From the NCBI RefSeq assembly GCF_009208565.1, contig NZ_WFLK01000002.1, positions 496,001 to 560,000 on the forward strand: a DNA stretch of 64,000 nucleotides. Reading direction: 5' to 3'. Position 1 is the stretch's first letter; the number at the start of each line of letters is the position of its first letter. The notes beneath the pieces were generated by a model. That model was not told where the DNA came from, ran no database searches, and saw only the letters and a list, made by a program, of their open reading frames with translations. A program made the position numbers and the translations under genes. Below, piece by piece: positions 7,190 through 17,428 of the stretch. The DNA comes from Janthinobacterium aquaticum. Its GTDB lineage: Bacteria > Pseudomonadota > Gammaproteobacteria > Burkholderiales > Burkholderiaceae_D.

Positions 7190-9781
7190 ATGCTAGCTGC
7201 TTATCGCCAGCACGTCGCCGAACGTGCCGCCCTTGGTATTCCTCCGCTGCCGCTGTCGGCGGCCCAGACCACGGAACTGGTTGAACTTCTGTTGAACCCG
7301 CCTGCTGGCGAAGAAGCGTTCCTGGTCGACCTGATCACCAACCGCGTGCCGGCCGGCGTCGATGATGCGGCCAAGGTCAAATGTGCGTTCCTGGCCAGCG
7401 TTGCCAAGGGCACCGAAACGTCGCCGCTGGTTTCGCGCGAGCTGGCGACCCGCCTGCTGGGCACCATGCTGGGCGGCTTCAATATCAAGCCGATGATCGA
7501 CCTGCTCGACGACGAGGTGGTCGGCTCGGTAGCAGCCGAAGGCCTGAAGAAAACCCTGCTGATGTTCGACTACTTCCACGACGTCAAGGAACTGGCCGAC
7601 AAGGGCAGTGCGCGCGCCAAGGAAGTGGTGCAATCGTGGGCCGATGCCGAATGGTTCACTTCGCGCCCTGAAGTGCCGGAAAGCCTGACCCTGACCGTGT
7701 TCAAGGTTTCGGGCGAAACCAATACCGATGATCTGTCGCCGGCGCCTGACGCCACCACGCGCCCGGACATTCCGCTGCACGCGCTGGCCATGCTGAAAAA
7801 CCCGCGTCCGGGCATCAACCCGGAAGAGCCGGGCAAGGTCGGCCCGCTCAAGCAGCTCGAAGCGCTGAAAGCCAAGGGCAACCTGGTCGCCTACGTCGGT
7901 GACGTGGTCGGTACTGGTTCCTCGCGTAAATCGGCCACTAACTCGGTGCTGTGGTTTACCGGCGAAGATATTCCGTTCATCCCGAACAAGCGTTTCGGCG
8001 GCGTCTGCCTGGGCACCAAGATCGCGCCGATCTTCTACAACACCATGGAAGACGCCGGCGCACTGCCGATCGAACTCGATGTCACGCAAATGGACATGGG
8101 CGACGTGATCGAACTGCGTCCCTACGACGGCAAGGCTCTGAAAAACGGCCAGGTCATCGCCGAATTCAAGGTCAAGTCCGAGGTGCTGTTTGACGAAGTG
8201 CGCGCCGGTGGCCGTATTCCTCTGATTATCGGCCGTGGCCTGACCGCCAAGGCGCGTGAATCGCTGGGCCTGGCTGCATCGACCCTGTTCCGCCTGCCGC
8301 AAGAGCCGGTCGACACCGGCCGTGGCTACTCGCTGGCGCAAAAAATGGTAGGCCGCGCCTGTGGCCTGCCAGAAGGCAAGGGCATCCGCCCAGGCACCTA
8401 CTGCGAGCCGAAAATGACCACCGTGGGTTCGCAAGACACCACCGGTCCGATGACGCGCGACGAACTGAAAGACCTGGCCTGCCTGGGCTTCTCGGCCGAC
8501 CTGGTCATGCAGTCGTTCTGCCATACCGCCGCCTACCCGAAAGTGGTGGACGTCAAGATGCACCGCGAACTGCCGACCTTTATTGAAAACCGTGGCGGCG
8601 TGGCACTGCGTCCGGGCGACGGCGTGATCCACTCGTGGCTGAACCGTCTCTTGATGCCGGACACGGTCGGTACCGGTGGCGACTCGCACACCCGTTTCCC
8701 GATCGGTATCTCGTTCCCGGCCGGCTCGGGCCTGGTGGCCTTTGCTGCCGCCACCGGCGTCATGCCGCTCGATATGCCGGAATCGGTGCTGGTGCGCTTC
8801 AAGGGTGAAATGCAGCCTGGCGTCACGCTGCGCGACCTGGTCAACGCGATTCCGCTGTACGCGATTCGCCAGGGCATGCTGACGGTCGACAAGAAAGGCA
8901 AGAAGAACATCTTCTCCGGCCGCATCCTGGAAATCGAAGGCCTGCCACAGCTGAAAGTGGAACAGGCGTTCGAGCTTTCGGACGCGTCGGCAGAGCGTTC
9001 GGCTGCCGGTTGCACGGTGCATCTGGACAAAGAGCCGATCATCGAATACATGACTTCGAACATCACGCTGATGAAGTGGATGATCGCCAATAACTACCTC
9101 GACAAGCGCACCCTGGAGCGCCGCATAAAGGCCATGGAAGCATGGCTGGCCAAGCCGGACCTGCTGTCGCCGGACGCGGACGCGGAATACGCTGCCGTGA
9201 TCGAGATCGATCTGGCCGATATCCACGAGCCTATCGTGGCCTGCCCGAACGACCCGGACGACGTCAAAACCCTGGCCGAGGTGGCTGGCGCCAAGATCGA
9301 CGATGTGTTTGTCGGTTCGTGCATGACCAATATCGGTCACTTCCGCGCGGCTTCGAAAGTGTTGGAAAACAAGACCGATATCCCGGTACGCCTGTGGATC
9401 GCGCCGCCAACCAAGATGGACGCGCAAGTGCTGACGGCCGAAGGCCATTACGGCACCCTGGGTCGCACCGGTGCGCGCATGGAAATGCCGGGCTGCTCGC
9501 TGTGCATGGGTAACCAGGCGCAGATCCGCAAGGGCGCCACCGTGATGTCGACCTCGACGCGTAACTTCCCGAACCGCCTCGGTATCGAGACCAACGTCTA
9601 TCTGGGTTCGGCCGAACTGGCCGCCGTGTGCTCGGCGCTGGGTCGTATTCCGACCAAGGAAGAGTACATGTCGCATATCGGCGTGATCGCCGACAATGCT
9701 GACCAGATCTACCGCTATATGAACTTCGACAAGATCGAAGAATTCCGTAGCGTGGCCGACGCGGTGCAAGTGCCGGCCTGA
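7190..9781 (+). CDS. acnB: Bifunctional aconitate hydratase 2 / 2-methylisocitrate dehydratase
   Basis: 863 aa, matching the AcnB length. It interconverts citrate and isocitrate in the TCA cycle (and hydrates 2-methyl-cis-aconitate), in the cytoplasm. The order is AcnB-specific: N-terminal HEAT-like domain (residues 1-160), swivel domain (about 165-385, with [20 protein letters not shown]), then catalytic domains. The 4Fe-4S ligands are Cys711 in [11 protein letters not shown] and Cys769/Cys772 in [11 protein letters not shown]. Start [21 protein letters not shown] is the normal AcnB opening. Single-gene unit with its own promoter palindrome upstream and a strong terminator downstream. Confidence 0.97.
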   Translation: MLAAYRQHVAERAALGIPPLPLSAAQTTELVELLLNPPAGEEAFLVDLITNRVPAGVDDAAKVKCAFLASVAKGTETSPLVSRELATRLLGTMLGGFNIKPMIDLLDDEVVGSVAAEGLKKTLLMFDYFHDVKELADKGSARAKEVVQSWADAEWFTSRPEVPESLTLTVFKVSGETNTDDLSPAPDATTRPDIPLHALAMLKNPRPGINPEEPGKVGPLKQLEALKAKGNLVAYVGDVVGTGSSRKSATNSVLWFTGEDIPFIPNKRFGGVCLGTKIAPIFYNTMEDAGALPIELDVTQMDMGDVIELRPYDGKALKNGQVIAEFKVKSEVLFDEVRAGGRIPLIIGRGLTAKARESLGLAASTLFRLPQEPVDTGRGYSLAQKMVGRACGLPEGKGIRPGTYCEPKMTTVGSQDTTGPMTRDELKDLACLGFSADLVMQSFCHTAAYPKVVDVKMHRELPTFIENRGGVALRPGDGVIHSWLNRLLMPDTVGTGGDSHTRFPIGISFPAGSGLVAFAAATGVMPLDMPESVLVRFKGEMQPGVTLRDLVNAIPLYAIRQGMLTVDKKGKKNIFSGRILEIEGLPQLKVEQAFELSDASAERSAAGCTVHLDKEPIIEYMTSNITLMKWMIANNYLDKRTLERRIKAMEAWLAKPDLLSPDADAEYAAVIEIDLADIHEPIVACPNDPDDVKTLAEVAGAKIDDVFVGSCMTNIGHFRAASKVLENKTDIPVRLWIAPPTKMDAQVLTAEGHYGTLGRTGARMEMPGCSLCMGNQAQIRKGATVMSTSTRNFPNRLGIETNVYLGSAELAAVCSALGRIPTKEEYMSHIGVIADNADQIYRYMNFDKIEEFRSVADAVQVPA

Positions 9782-9797
9782 TAGTCTGCCGTCATCG

Positions 9798-9837
9798 AAA
9801 AAACCGGCCAGTCGGCAACGACTGGCCGGTTTTTTTT
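9798..9837 (+). terminator. Bidirectional rho-independent terminator acnB/mntP
   Basis: Perfect 11-bp stem CCGGCCAGTCG (9804-9814) / CGACTGGCCGG (9819-9829), GCAA tetraloop, A6 on the left and T8 on the right. It can terminate both acnB (+) and mntP (-). Confidence 0.93.
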
Positions 9838-9853
9838 ATGGCCAGTTTCAGGC

Positions 9854-10420
9854 TCAGCCGACCGACAGGTGCTCGTACAGGATCAGCGAGCCGATGGCGA
9901 TCAGCACTACGCCACCGACCAGTTCGGCGCGCTTGCCGGCAATCGCGCCCAGGCCGCGGCCGACCATCACGCCCAGCGTGACCATGATCATGGTCGAACA
10001 GCCGATGGCCAGTGCGGTCACCAGGATGTCGGCGCCGATAAAGGCCAGGCTGGCGCCGACGGCCATGGCGTCGATGCTGGTGGCCAGGCCGGTCAGGGCC
10101 AGGGTCAAAAAGGCGTGGCTGCTGGGTTTTTCCTGCTCTTCTTCGTCCGCCGAAAAGCTCTTGAATATCATGTGCGCGCCCAATGCCAGCAGCAGCGTAA
10201 AGGCGATCCAGTGGTCCCATGCGGTGACGTACGGTGCGGCGACGCGGCCCAGCGACCAGCCGATCAGCGGCGTGATGGTTTCAATCACGCCAAAGATCAC
10301 GCCGGTGCGCAGCGCTTCTTTCCATTGTGGTTTTTGTAGTGCAGCACCCTTGCCGATAGCGGCAGCAAAGGCGTCGGTGGACATGGCGAGGGATAAGGCT
10401 AGGGTAGAGATGACATTCAT
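9854..10420 (-). CDS. mntP: Manganese efflux pump MntP
   Basis: 188 aa with six hydrophobic helices in two related halves, as in MntP (DUF204). The conserved acidic motifs are [15 protein letters not shown] (residues 11-25) in the first half and [15 protein letters not shown] (about 113-127) in the second; these Asp residues are required for Mn2+ export in the family. The acidic cytoplasmic loop [13 protein letters not shown] separates the halves. It exports Mn2+ across the inner membrane and prevents manganese toxicity. The long leader carries a yybP-ykoY riboswitch, which independently supports the assignment. Convergent with acnB. Confidence 0.93.
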   Translation of the reverse strand: MNVISTLALSLAMSTDAFAAAIGKGAALQKPQWKEALRTGVIFGVIETITPLIGWSLGRVAAPYVTAWDHWIAFTLLLALGAHMIFKSFSADEEEQEKPSSHAFLTLALTGLATSIDAMAVGASLAFIGADILVTALAIGCSTMIMVTLGVMVGRGLGAIAGKRAELVGGVVLIAIGSLILYEHLSVG

Positions 10421-10590
10421 GCCGTGCTTTCAAGGTCGGGCGACGCAAAGGCACACCGTCGCGGCCCGACCAGGCGCGTCAGCGTGCCTATGGTCTCGCC
10501 AACCTTGCGGCTGTTCGTACCACGGCGCTGTTTTGCCGAGTATGTTGATACGAAAACTTCCAGATGGAAGCAGGCTACTCCCCAGAGGGA
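10421..10590 (-). promoter_or_regulatory. yybP-ykoY (Mn2+) riboswitch leader of mntP
   Basis: On the minus strand the leader contains the conserved loop GGGGAGTAGC (plus-strand 10574-10583), then CAACATACTCGG (10535-10546) and GGCGAGACC (10492-10500). These are the hallmark elements of the yybP-ykoY aptamer, known to bind Mn2+ and to switch on mntP. A following hairpin, GGTCGGGC pairing with GCCCGACC (10432-10472), ends about 12 nt before the start codon and probably forms part of the expression platform by controlling access to the ribosome site. Exact boundaries are estimated. Confidence 0.9.
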
Positions 10591-10595
10591 CCATA

Positions 10596-10601
10596 ATTAT
10601 A
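10596..10601 (-). promoter_or_regulatory. Probable -10 box of the mntP leader
   Basis: The minus strand reads TATAAT here, about 8-10 nt before the start of the riboswitch aptamer. The -35 is weak (a TCGCAA-like hexamer about 16 nt upstream). Confidence 0.5.
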
Positions 10602-10787
10602 GCGCAAGGTGGCTTGGTTGCGATGCACCGGGCCGGAAAAACTGTCTGCAGCTTCAGTGATCGGTGGCAGCCATGGTTGTTGCGGCTTCGGCTGATTGGC
10701 GCAGTACCTGCAGCTGCACGCAGGACTGGCCAACTGAGGCAAATGCGCGCATGCTGTGCCTATTGACCCCACCTTACAGGAGGCAGC

Positions 10788-11174
10788 ATGCAGCGCGTCA
10801 CTGGCATCGGCGGTATCTTTTTCAAGGCCGGCGATCCGGCCGCCCTGCGCGCGTGGTACCAGGTGCACCTGGGCATCGATGTGCAGGCCTGGGGCGGGGC
10901 GGCTTTCAGCTGGACTGGCCAGGACGGCCAGCCGTCTAGCGGCGGCACCATCTGGAGCATCTCCGGCCAGGACGACGAGAACTTCGCGCCCGGCAGCGCA
11001 CCGTTCATGATCAACTACCGCGTACCCGACCTGGCCGGTTTGCTCGCTGCGCTGCGCGCCGAAGGCTGCAATGTGCTCGGCGAGAGCGGCCCGACCGAGT
11101 ATGGCCTGTTCGGCTGGGTGCTGGACCCGGAAGGCAACAAGGTCGAATTGTGGCAGCCGCCGGAAGGGCAATAA
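10788..11174 (+). CDS. VOC-family (glyoxalase/bleomycin-resistance-like) protein
   Basis: 128 aa, a single VOC module of the usual size with two beta-alpha-beta-beta-beta units. The first unit contains GGIFFKAGDPAALRAWYQVHLGI, and the second ends GWVLDPEGNKVELWQPP, the typical metal-ligand Glu strand of these enzymes. Cytoplasmic, no signal peptide. CAGGAGGC (10778-10785) is a strong ribosome site and fixes the start. The VOC fold is clear, but substrates in this superfamily range from methylglyoxal adducts to antibiotics and none is implied by the neighbours. Confidence 0.85.
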   Translation: MQRVTGIGGIFFKAGDPAALRAWYQVHLGIDVQAWGGAAFSWTGQDGQPSSGGTIWSISGQDDENFAPGSAPFMINYRVPDLAGLLAALRAEGCNVLGESGPTEYGLFGWVLDPEGNKVELWQPPEGQ

Positions 11175-11390
11175 GCAGGGCGGCTGCTGGCTGAGTGCCG
11201 GTATGAGTGCCGGTACATTGCGCTTGCCTGGTCTTTCGTCATGGCCCGCACCCTGCCATCTGGCAGTGTCTGCGGCGTGGCGCCAGCTGTCATGCTCCAT
11301 GGTGGCACGCCCGAGCGATTGAACGATGCGTCGGGCGACTCTCATATCGGGCGCGCAGGCATGCTTGCCGCCACCTTCCAGGAGCTCAGC
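11175..11390 (+). other. Intergenic region between the VOC genes
   Basis: Holds a 12-bp tandem duplication (11192-11215) and otherwise no recognised site. The ribosome site CAGGAG lies just before the next start. Confidence 0.4.
11192..11215 (+). repeat. 12-bp tandem duplication
   Basis: TGAGTGCCGGTA occurs twice head to tail without a mismatch just after the VOC gene. Too short and too few copies for a CRISPR or VNTR. Confidence 0.6.
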
Positions 11391-12287
11391 ATGGCACGTA
11401 CCTTCTTTCAACTTCGCCTCGCATCGTGCGCCGTCGCACTGGCCTTGTCGCTGCCGCTGCTGGCCAGCGCCGCCGCCAACGTGGCCGTGGCGCCGCAGTA
11501 CGACACCACCCACGTGTATGTCAGCAACGACAAGATCGATGCCTTTGTGACCAGCTTTGTCAATACGTTCGGTGGCCAGGCTTCGCCGCGCGCCGTGTTT
11601 ACCGTTACGCCCACGCCCAGCAAGACCGCTTCGCAGTATGTGCAGACGCCCGTCGGCATGCTGTCGGTATTTGCGTTCCAGACGCCGATCCCTTACGGTT
11701 TTGGGACTGAACGCACCGGCTACCTGGTGACCGATATCAATCAGGCGCGCAATGCGGCAGTCGAGGCGGGCGCCGATGTGACGGTCGAGCCGTTTGACGA
11801 TCCGATCGGCAAGGACGTGCTGGTGCAGTGGGCCGGCGGCGTCAACATGCAGCTGTACTGGCATACCAAGGCGCCATCGTATGCGCCGCTCCATTCGGTG
11901 CCGGACAACCGTGTGTATGTGTCGCACGTATCGGCAGACAAGTTCCTCAAGCAATTTACCCAGTTTGCCCACGCCACCGTGGTGTCGGACGCCAAGGTCG
12001 ATGGCGGTGAAATCGGCCGCAACGGTGAGTCGGTGCGCCGCGTGCACCTGACCTCGAACTTCGGCAAGATGACCGTGTTTGTCACCGACGGCAAGCTGAC
12101 GTTCCCGTATGGCCGCGAAACGACCGGCTACCAGGTCGACGACATGGCCGCCACGCTGAAAAAAGCAACGGACAACGGCGCCACCATCCTCACGCCGCCG
12201 TACAAGACCAGCGCCGGCAACAGCAGCGCCATGATCGAGTTCCCGGGCGGTTATATCAGCGAGGTCCACGATGGCGCGGCGTTGTAA
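11391..12287 (+). CDS. Exported two-module glyoxalase-like protein
   Basis: 298 aa with a clear Sec signal peptide (LASCAVALALSLPLLASAAA) and then two VOC-like halves. One starts DTTHVYVSNDKIDAFVTSF and the other NRVYVSHVSADKFLKQF; each ends in a strand such as VQWAGGVNMQLYW and MIEFPGGYISEVHD. A periplasmic or secreted tandem VOC protein is less common than the cytosolic kind. Start chosen at 11391 because CAGGAGCTCAGC precedes it and the signal peptide begins there. The 3' end overlaps the next gene by 17 bp, so the two are probably co-expressed. Function not known. Confidence 0.7.
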   Translation: MARTFFQLRLASCAVALALSLPLLASAAANVAVAPQYDTTHVYVSNDKIDAFVTSFVNTFGGQASPRAVFTVTPTPSKTASQYVQTPVGMLSVFAFQTPIPYGFGTERTGYLVTDINQARNAAVEAGADVTVEPFDDPIGKDVLVQWAGGVNMQLYWHTKAPSYAPLHSVPDNRVYVSHVSADKFLKQFTQFAHATVVSDAKVDGGEIGRNGESVRRVHLTSNFGKMTVFVTDGKLTFPYGRETTGYQVDDMAATLKKATDNGATILTPPYKTSAGNSSAMIEFPGGYISEVHDGAAL

Positions 12288-13698
12288 AGTCACGCTATTG
12301 GGCGCCAGCGCGCTGGCGCTGCTGGCGCTTCAGCCTGGCACTGCCGGCGCGCAAGAGGCGCCCGCCAGCGCGGCGCCAGCCTGCACGGTGCAGCGTCCGG
12401 CCATCAATTTCAACCGCTGGAATGAGAACTGGAGTGCACTGGCCGACCCGTGCGTGCCGCGCCAGCCGTTTGACGACCTGAAATATATCGCCCTGGGCGA
12501 TGGCGGCTCCTATCTGTCGCTCGGCGGCGGGCTGCGCGAGCGCTACGAGCATATTGCCACGCCGCTGTTTGGCGCCGGCAGCGCGCGCTCGGACGGCTAT
12601 GTGATCCAGCGATTGAACCTGCATGCCGACCTGCGCCTGGGCCAATATACCCAGGTGTTCGGCCAGCTGGTCGACGCGCGCGCCTTTGACAAGGCCACCT
12701 TGGCGCCGCCAGACAGTGACAAGCTCGATATCGAGCAGCTGTTCGTGGCGGTGGCCGTGCCGACGGCAGACGGCGCCGTCAAGGCGCGCGTAGGGCGCCA
12801 GGAAATGGCGTTCGATCTGCAGCGCTTTGTGGCCGCGCGCGACGGGCCGAATGTGCGCCAGGCATTTGACGGCGTGTGGGCCGACTGGGAAAGCGGGCCG
12901 TGGCGCCTGATCGGCTATGCCACGCGGCCGGTGCAGAACCGTGACATACGCAGTTTTGACGACACCTCGAGCCGGCATATGGCCTTTAGCGGCGTGCGCC
13001 TGGAGCGCCTGGGCGTGGGGCCAGGCGATGTGTCGGGCTACTGGTCGCGCTACCGGCGCGACGATGCACGCTTTCTCGACGCCACTGGCAACGAGGAGCG
13101 CGATGTTTATGACCTGCGCTACAGTGGAAAAAGCGGCAGCATCGACTTCGATATCGAAGCCATGCTGCAGGACGGGAAAGTGGGCAGCAAGGATGCGTCG
13201 GCCTGGGCGCTCGGCTCCATCGTCGGCTACACCTTTGCCACCAAACCCTGGACGCCGCGCCTGGGACTGCAGTTCGACATGGCCTCCGGCGACCGCCATG
13301 CGGGCGATGGCAAGCTGGGCACCTTCAATCCGCTGTTTGCCAACGGCTACTACTTTTCGCTGGCCGGGCTGACCGGCTACAGCAACCTGATTCACCTGAA
13401 GCCGTCGCTCAATATCAAGCCGGTCAAGGGCGTGAGCGTGACCGGTTCGCTGGGACTGCAGTGGCGCCAGACTACCGCCGACGCCGTGTATGCGCAAAAC
13501 ATGATGGGCGTGCCGCGCACGGCCGGGCAGGGCAGCCGCTGGACCGGTGCCTACGCCCAGCTGCGCACCGACTGGAGCATCAACCCCAACCTGGCGGCGG
13601 CGATCGAAGCGGTACACTTCCAGGCCGGCGACAGCCTGCGCACGGCCGGTGGCAGGAATGCCGACTACCTGGGCGTGGAACTCAAGTTCGGCTGGTAG
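12271..13698 (+). CDS. Alginate-export-family outer-membrane beta-barrel protein
   Basis: 475 aa with a signal peptide (LLGASALALLALQPGTAGAQ). The mature protein is rich in amphipathic strands and ends with a typical barrel C-terminus (NADYLGVELKFGW, terminal aromatic). The features YLSLGGGLRERYEH, RVGRQEMAFDLQRFVAARDGPNVRQAFDGVW and LKPSLNIKPVKGVSV resemble Alginate_exp (AlgE-like) proteins, which are anion-selective outer-membrane porins. No alginate biosynthesis gene is present, so transport of alginate itself is not implied. Start overlaps the end of the exported VOC gene; the 3' end overlaps the convergent lacI-type gene by 17 bp. Confidence 0.72.
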   Translation: MARRCKVTLLGASALALLALQPGTAGAQEAPASAAPACTVQRPAINFNRWNENWSALADPCVPRQPFDDLKYIALGDGGSYLSLGGGLRERYEHIATPLFGAGSARSDGYVIQRLNLHADLRLGQYTQVFGQLVDARAFDKATLAPPDSDKLDIEQLFVAVAVPTADGAVKARVGRQEMAFDLQRFVAARDGPNVRQAFDGVWADWESGPWRLIGYATRPVQNRDIRSFDDTSSRHMAFSGVRLERLGVGPGDVSGYWSRYRRDDARFLDATGNEERDVYDLRYSGKSGSIDFDIEAMLQDGKVGSKDASAWALGSIVGYTFATKPWTPRLGLQFDMASGDRHAGDGKLGTFNPLFANGYYFSLAGLTGYSNLIHLKPSLNIKPVKGVSVTGSLGLQWRQTTADAVYAQNMMGVPRTAGQGSRWTGAYAQLRTDWSINPNLAAAIEAVHFQAGDSLRTAGGRNADYLGVELKFGW

Positions 13699-14779
13699 GT
13701 TCTTGCCGGCGCGGCGGCGCCGTCGATGCGCGCGTGACCAGCGTGGGCGCCGATGTGTGCACCACGGGTGCGGCGCCTGCCTGCTCACCGGCGCGCTCTT
13801 CGATCAGTTGCAGCAGCAGGTTAACGCCCTGTTCGGCCATCTCGGTAGTGGGGATGGACACCGTGGTCAGGGCAGGGCGCGACTGGCTGGCCTGTTCGAT
13901 GTCGGTAATGCTGACCACCGACACGTCTTCCGGCACGCGCAGTCCCAGCGCCCAGACGGCATTGAGCACGCCGAGCGCCGGCAGGTCGTTCGACACGAAC
14001 AGCGCTGTCAGGTCGGGGCGCGCCGTCAGCAGGGCCGTGGCGGCGTCGTAACCACTCTGGTAGTCGTCGCTGCAAAAGCGCACATCGGCCTGCAGCGCTC
14101 GCAGGTGGGCGGCGCGCATGGCGCTGCGGTAGCCATCGTAGCGGCCGTTGTGGATGCCGCCTTTCTCGCTGGCGACCACCGCGCCGATACGCTGGTGGCC
14201 CAGCGCCGTCAGATGCTCGGTGGCGATGCGTCCGGCAGCGGTCGAATCGAACGTCACGCAGGCGATGCCGGGCGGCGGCGCGTCGGGAAACTCCCACACA
14301 GAAATGACCACCGGCGTGCCGCCTTGCTGCACCGTCTGCAGGTCTTCGATACTGAGCGCGCCGTTATTGGCCACCAGGATGCCGTCGGACAGCGAACCGG
14401 CCACTTCGGCCAGGAAACCGATGCCGCCGTCGCCTTCGTAGTCGGTATTGCACACCAGCAGATGACGCTCATGGCGCCGCGCCGCATGCGTGGCCTTGAG
14501 CGTAAATTGCGGATAAAACGGGTTGGTAATGCAGCCCAGCAGCAGCGCCAGCGTGGGCGCGCGCCGCTCGACCAGCGCGCGCGCCGTCAGGTTGGGGCGG
14601 TAGCCGCTCGCTTCGACGGCCCGCAGCACTTTCTGCCGGGTCGCTTCGCCCACGCGGCCGCGTTCGCGCAGCACGTTCGAGACCGTCATCGGCGTCACAC
14701 CGGCCAGTTCGGCCACATCCTTGATGGTCAGCATCTGGCCGCGCCGTTTCGCTGTGGTGTCTTTCTGCTTGCCCTGCAT
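13682..14779 (-). CDS. LacI-family transcriptional regulator of the galactoside locus
   Basis: 365 aa. The N-terminal LacI HTH (TIKDVAELAGVTPMTVSNVL, residues 18-37) with the hinge helix (YRPNLTARAL) is followed by a periplasmic-binding-protein-like sugar domain (about 75-345, with LALLLGCITNPFYPQF and ALGHQRIGAVV). It is divergent from the ABC/GH42 operon, with a 20-bp palindrome in the shared 180-bp gap, so it is very likely the local repressor responding to the imported sugar or its product. Start at 14779 has AAAGGAAG upstream; an internal Met before LTIKDVAEL is an alternative. The C-terminal tail after residue 345 is basic and looks disordered. Confidence 0.9.
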   Translation of the reverse strand: MQGKQKDTTAKRRGQMLTIKDVAELAGVTPMTVSNVLRERGRVGEATRQKVLRAVEASGYRPNLTARALVERRAPTLALLLGCITNPFYPQFTLKATHAARRHERHLLVCNTDYEGDGGIGFLAEVAGSLSDGILVANNGALSIEDLQTVQQGGTPVVISVWEFPDAPPPGIACVTFDSTAAGRIATEHLTALGHQRIGAVVASEKGGIHNGRYDGYRSAMRAAHLRALQADVRFCSDDYQSGYDAATALLTARPDLTALFVSNDLPALGVLNAVWALGLRVPEDVSVVSITDIEQASQSRPALTTVSIPTTEMAEQGVNLLLQLIEERAGEQAGAAPVVHTSAPTLVTRASTAPPRRQEPTSRT

Positions 14780-14916
14780 TGCTTCCTTTGCGTAAATTTC
14801 TCTGAAAATGGTGCTGCATAAATCTGTTGCGAATAGTACCGCATGGTGTTAAGGTTTACGTACAAAAATAAAAGTTCAACAGTTTGTGCGGCCCAGTGCC
14901 GATTTTTTTTCACAAA

Positions 14917-14936
14917 TTGATTTAACGTTAAATCAA
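14917..14936 (+). promoter_or_regulatory. 20-bp perfect palindrome, probable LacI-family operator
   Basis: TTGATTTAACGTTAAATCAA is perfectly symmetric around a central CpG, the hallmark of LacI/GalR operators. It lies 24 bp before the ABC gene in the gap shared with the divergent lacI-type gene. A near-TTCACA hexamer starts a few bases upstream, so a bound repressor would block the promoter. Confidence 0.82.
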
Positions 14937-14962
14937 AACAAACCTGATCAGAAGGAGACATG

Positions 14963-16111
<1,149 letters not shown>

Positions 16112-16136
16112 AAACCTCACAAATACGGAGACCCTC

Positions 16137-17381
16137 ATGACCAAAAACATGCCCAAGTTGCGCCTGCTGTCCGTTACTGCCGCACTGCTGCTCAGCGGGA
16201 TCGCGCACGCCGGCGATATCAGCGTCAACCTCGCCTTCAAGGGCGCCAATCAGCGCGCCTTCTGGGAAACCACCATTGCCGCCTTCCAGAAAGCCAATCC
16301 CGACGTCAAGGTCAAGGCTGCCTTTATCGAAGAGGAAGCCTACAAGGTGCAGCTGCCGGGCTGGCTGACCAGCGAAGCGCCGGACGTCATCAAATGGCAT
16401 GAAGGCGAGCGTATCCGCTACTACGCGCAGCGCGGCCTGCTCGAAGACCTGTCGACCGACTGGCAGAAAAATGGCTGGGACAAGAGCTATGCGGCGCTGG
16501 CCGAGGCGTCTTCGTTCAACGGCAAGAAATACTCGCTGCCTACGGACTATTTTTCGTGGGGCATGTTCTACCGCAAGGATCTGTTTGCCAAGGCCGGCAT
16601 CAAGGGTGAACCGGCCACCTGGGAAGAATTCCTCGAGGCCTGCAAGAAACTCAAGGCCGCCGGCATTGCCCCCATCACCGTGGGCGGACGCGATTCGTGG
16701 ACCCTGGCAGTCTGGTTTGACTACCTGAACCTGCGCATCAACGGCCACGCCTTCCATATGCAGCTGATGAACGGCGAAGCCGCCTATACCGATGCGCGCG
16801 TGAAAAAGGTCTACCAGGCCTGGCAAACGCTGATCGACAACAAGTACTTTATTGAAGCGCCGCTGTCGTACAGCCTCGATTCAGCCCAGCCTTTGATGAC
16901 GCAGGGCAAGGCCGCCATGATGCTGATGGGAACCTTCATCTCGGGCGGCCTGCCGGAAGCGGCGCGTGCGCAGACCGGCTACTTCCGTTTCCCGGTGGTC
17001 GACCCGAAAGTGGCGCTGGCCGAAGACGGCTCGACCGACTGCCTCAATATTCCTGCACGGGCAAAAAACAAGCCGGATGCGCGCCGTTTCCTGGCTTTTG
17101 TCAGCAGCGCCGAAGTCAATGCGCGCCTGGCGCAAACCTTCGGCTCGTTGCCGGCCAACAACCAGGCCGCCATCCCCGAGGACCCGTATGCCAAGGCCGG
17201 CCTGGCCATCCTGACCAACAGCCCTGGCGGCATTGCGCAGTTCTATGACCGCGACATGAACAAGGAAATGGCCGACGAGGGCATGAAGGGCATGCAGCGC
17301 TTCATGAGTGACCCGGCCAAGCTCGACGATATCCTGGCGCGCATGGAAGCGGCACGCAAGCGCATCTACCGCAAGTCCTGA
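16137..17381 (+). CDS. Sugar ABC transporter substrate-binding protein
   Basis: 414 aa, family-1 extracellular solute-binding protein. Signal peptide LRLLSVTAALLLSGIAHAG with predicted cleavage after AHA. The body has the features of CUT1 binding proteins: DVIKWHEGERIRYYAQRGLL, WGMFYRKDLFAKAGI, PATWEEFLEACKKLK and GKAAMMLMGTFISG. Binds the sugar in the periplasm and hands it to the permeases. Start at 16137 follows a TACGGAGACC ribosome site; a frame reading further upstream overlaps the ATPase gene and lacks a signal sequence. Substrate probably a beta-galactoside, inferred from the GH42 enzyme at the operon end. Confidence 0.9.
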   Translation: MTKNMPKLRLLSVTAALLLSGIAHAGDISVNLAFKGANQRAFWETTIAAFQKANPDVKVKAAFIEEEAYKVQLPGWLTSEAPDVIKWHEGERIRYYAQRGLLEDLSTDWQKNGWDKSYAALAEASSFNGKKYSLPTDYFSWGMFYRKDLFAKAGIKGEPATWEEFLEACKKLKAAGIAPITVGGRDSWTLAVWFDYLNLRINGHAFHMQLMNGEAAYTDARVKKVYQAWQTLIDNKYFIEAPLSYSLDSAQPLMTQGKAAMMLMGTFISGGLPEAARAQTGYFRFPVVDPKVALAEDGSTDCLNIPARAKNKPDARRFLAFVSSAEVNARLAQTFGSLPANNQAAIPEDPYAKAGLAILTNSPGGIAQFYDRDMNKEMADEGMKGMQRFMSDPAKLDDILARMEAARKRIYRKS

Positions 17382-17428
17382 GCTGTTCTTTGCAACGGCG
17401 CGCTTGCGCGCCTTTCTTGAGTCTTTAT

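Noticed and set aside
7193..9769. 858-codon open frame antisense to acnB
   Set aside because: It mirrors acnB codon for codon in a GC-rich gene where antisense stops are rare; the translation is His/Arg/Gln-rich with no domain and no ribosome site.
10432..10472. Stand-alone terminator before mntP
   Set aside because: The GGTCGGGC/GCCCGACC hairpin lacks a T-run and follows the aptamer directly, so it is treated as part of the riboswitch expression platform.
12271..13698. Alginate biosynthesis or export locus
   Set aside because: Only the barrel protein resembles AlgE; no polymerase, epimerase or acetylation genes are present.
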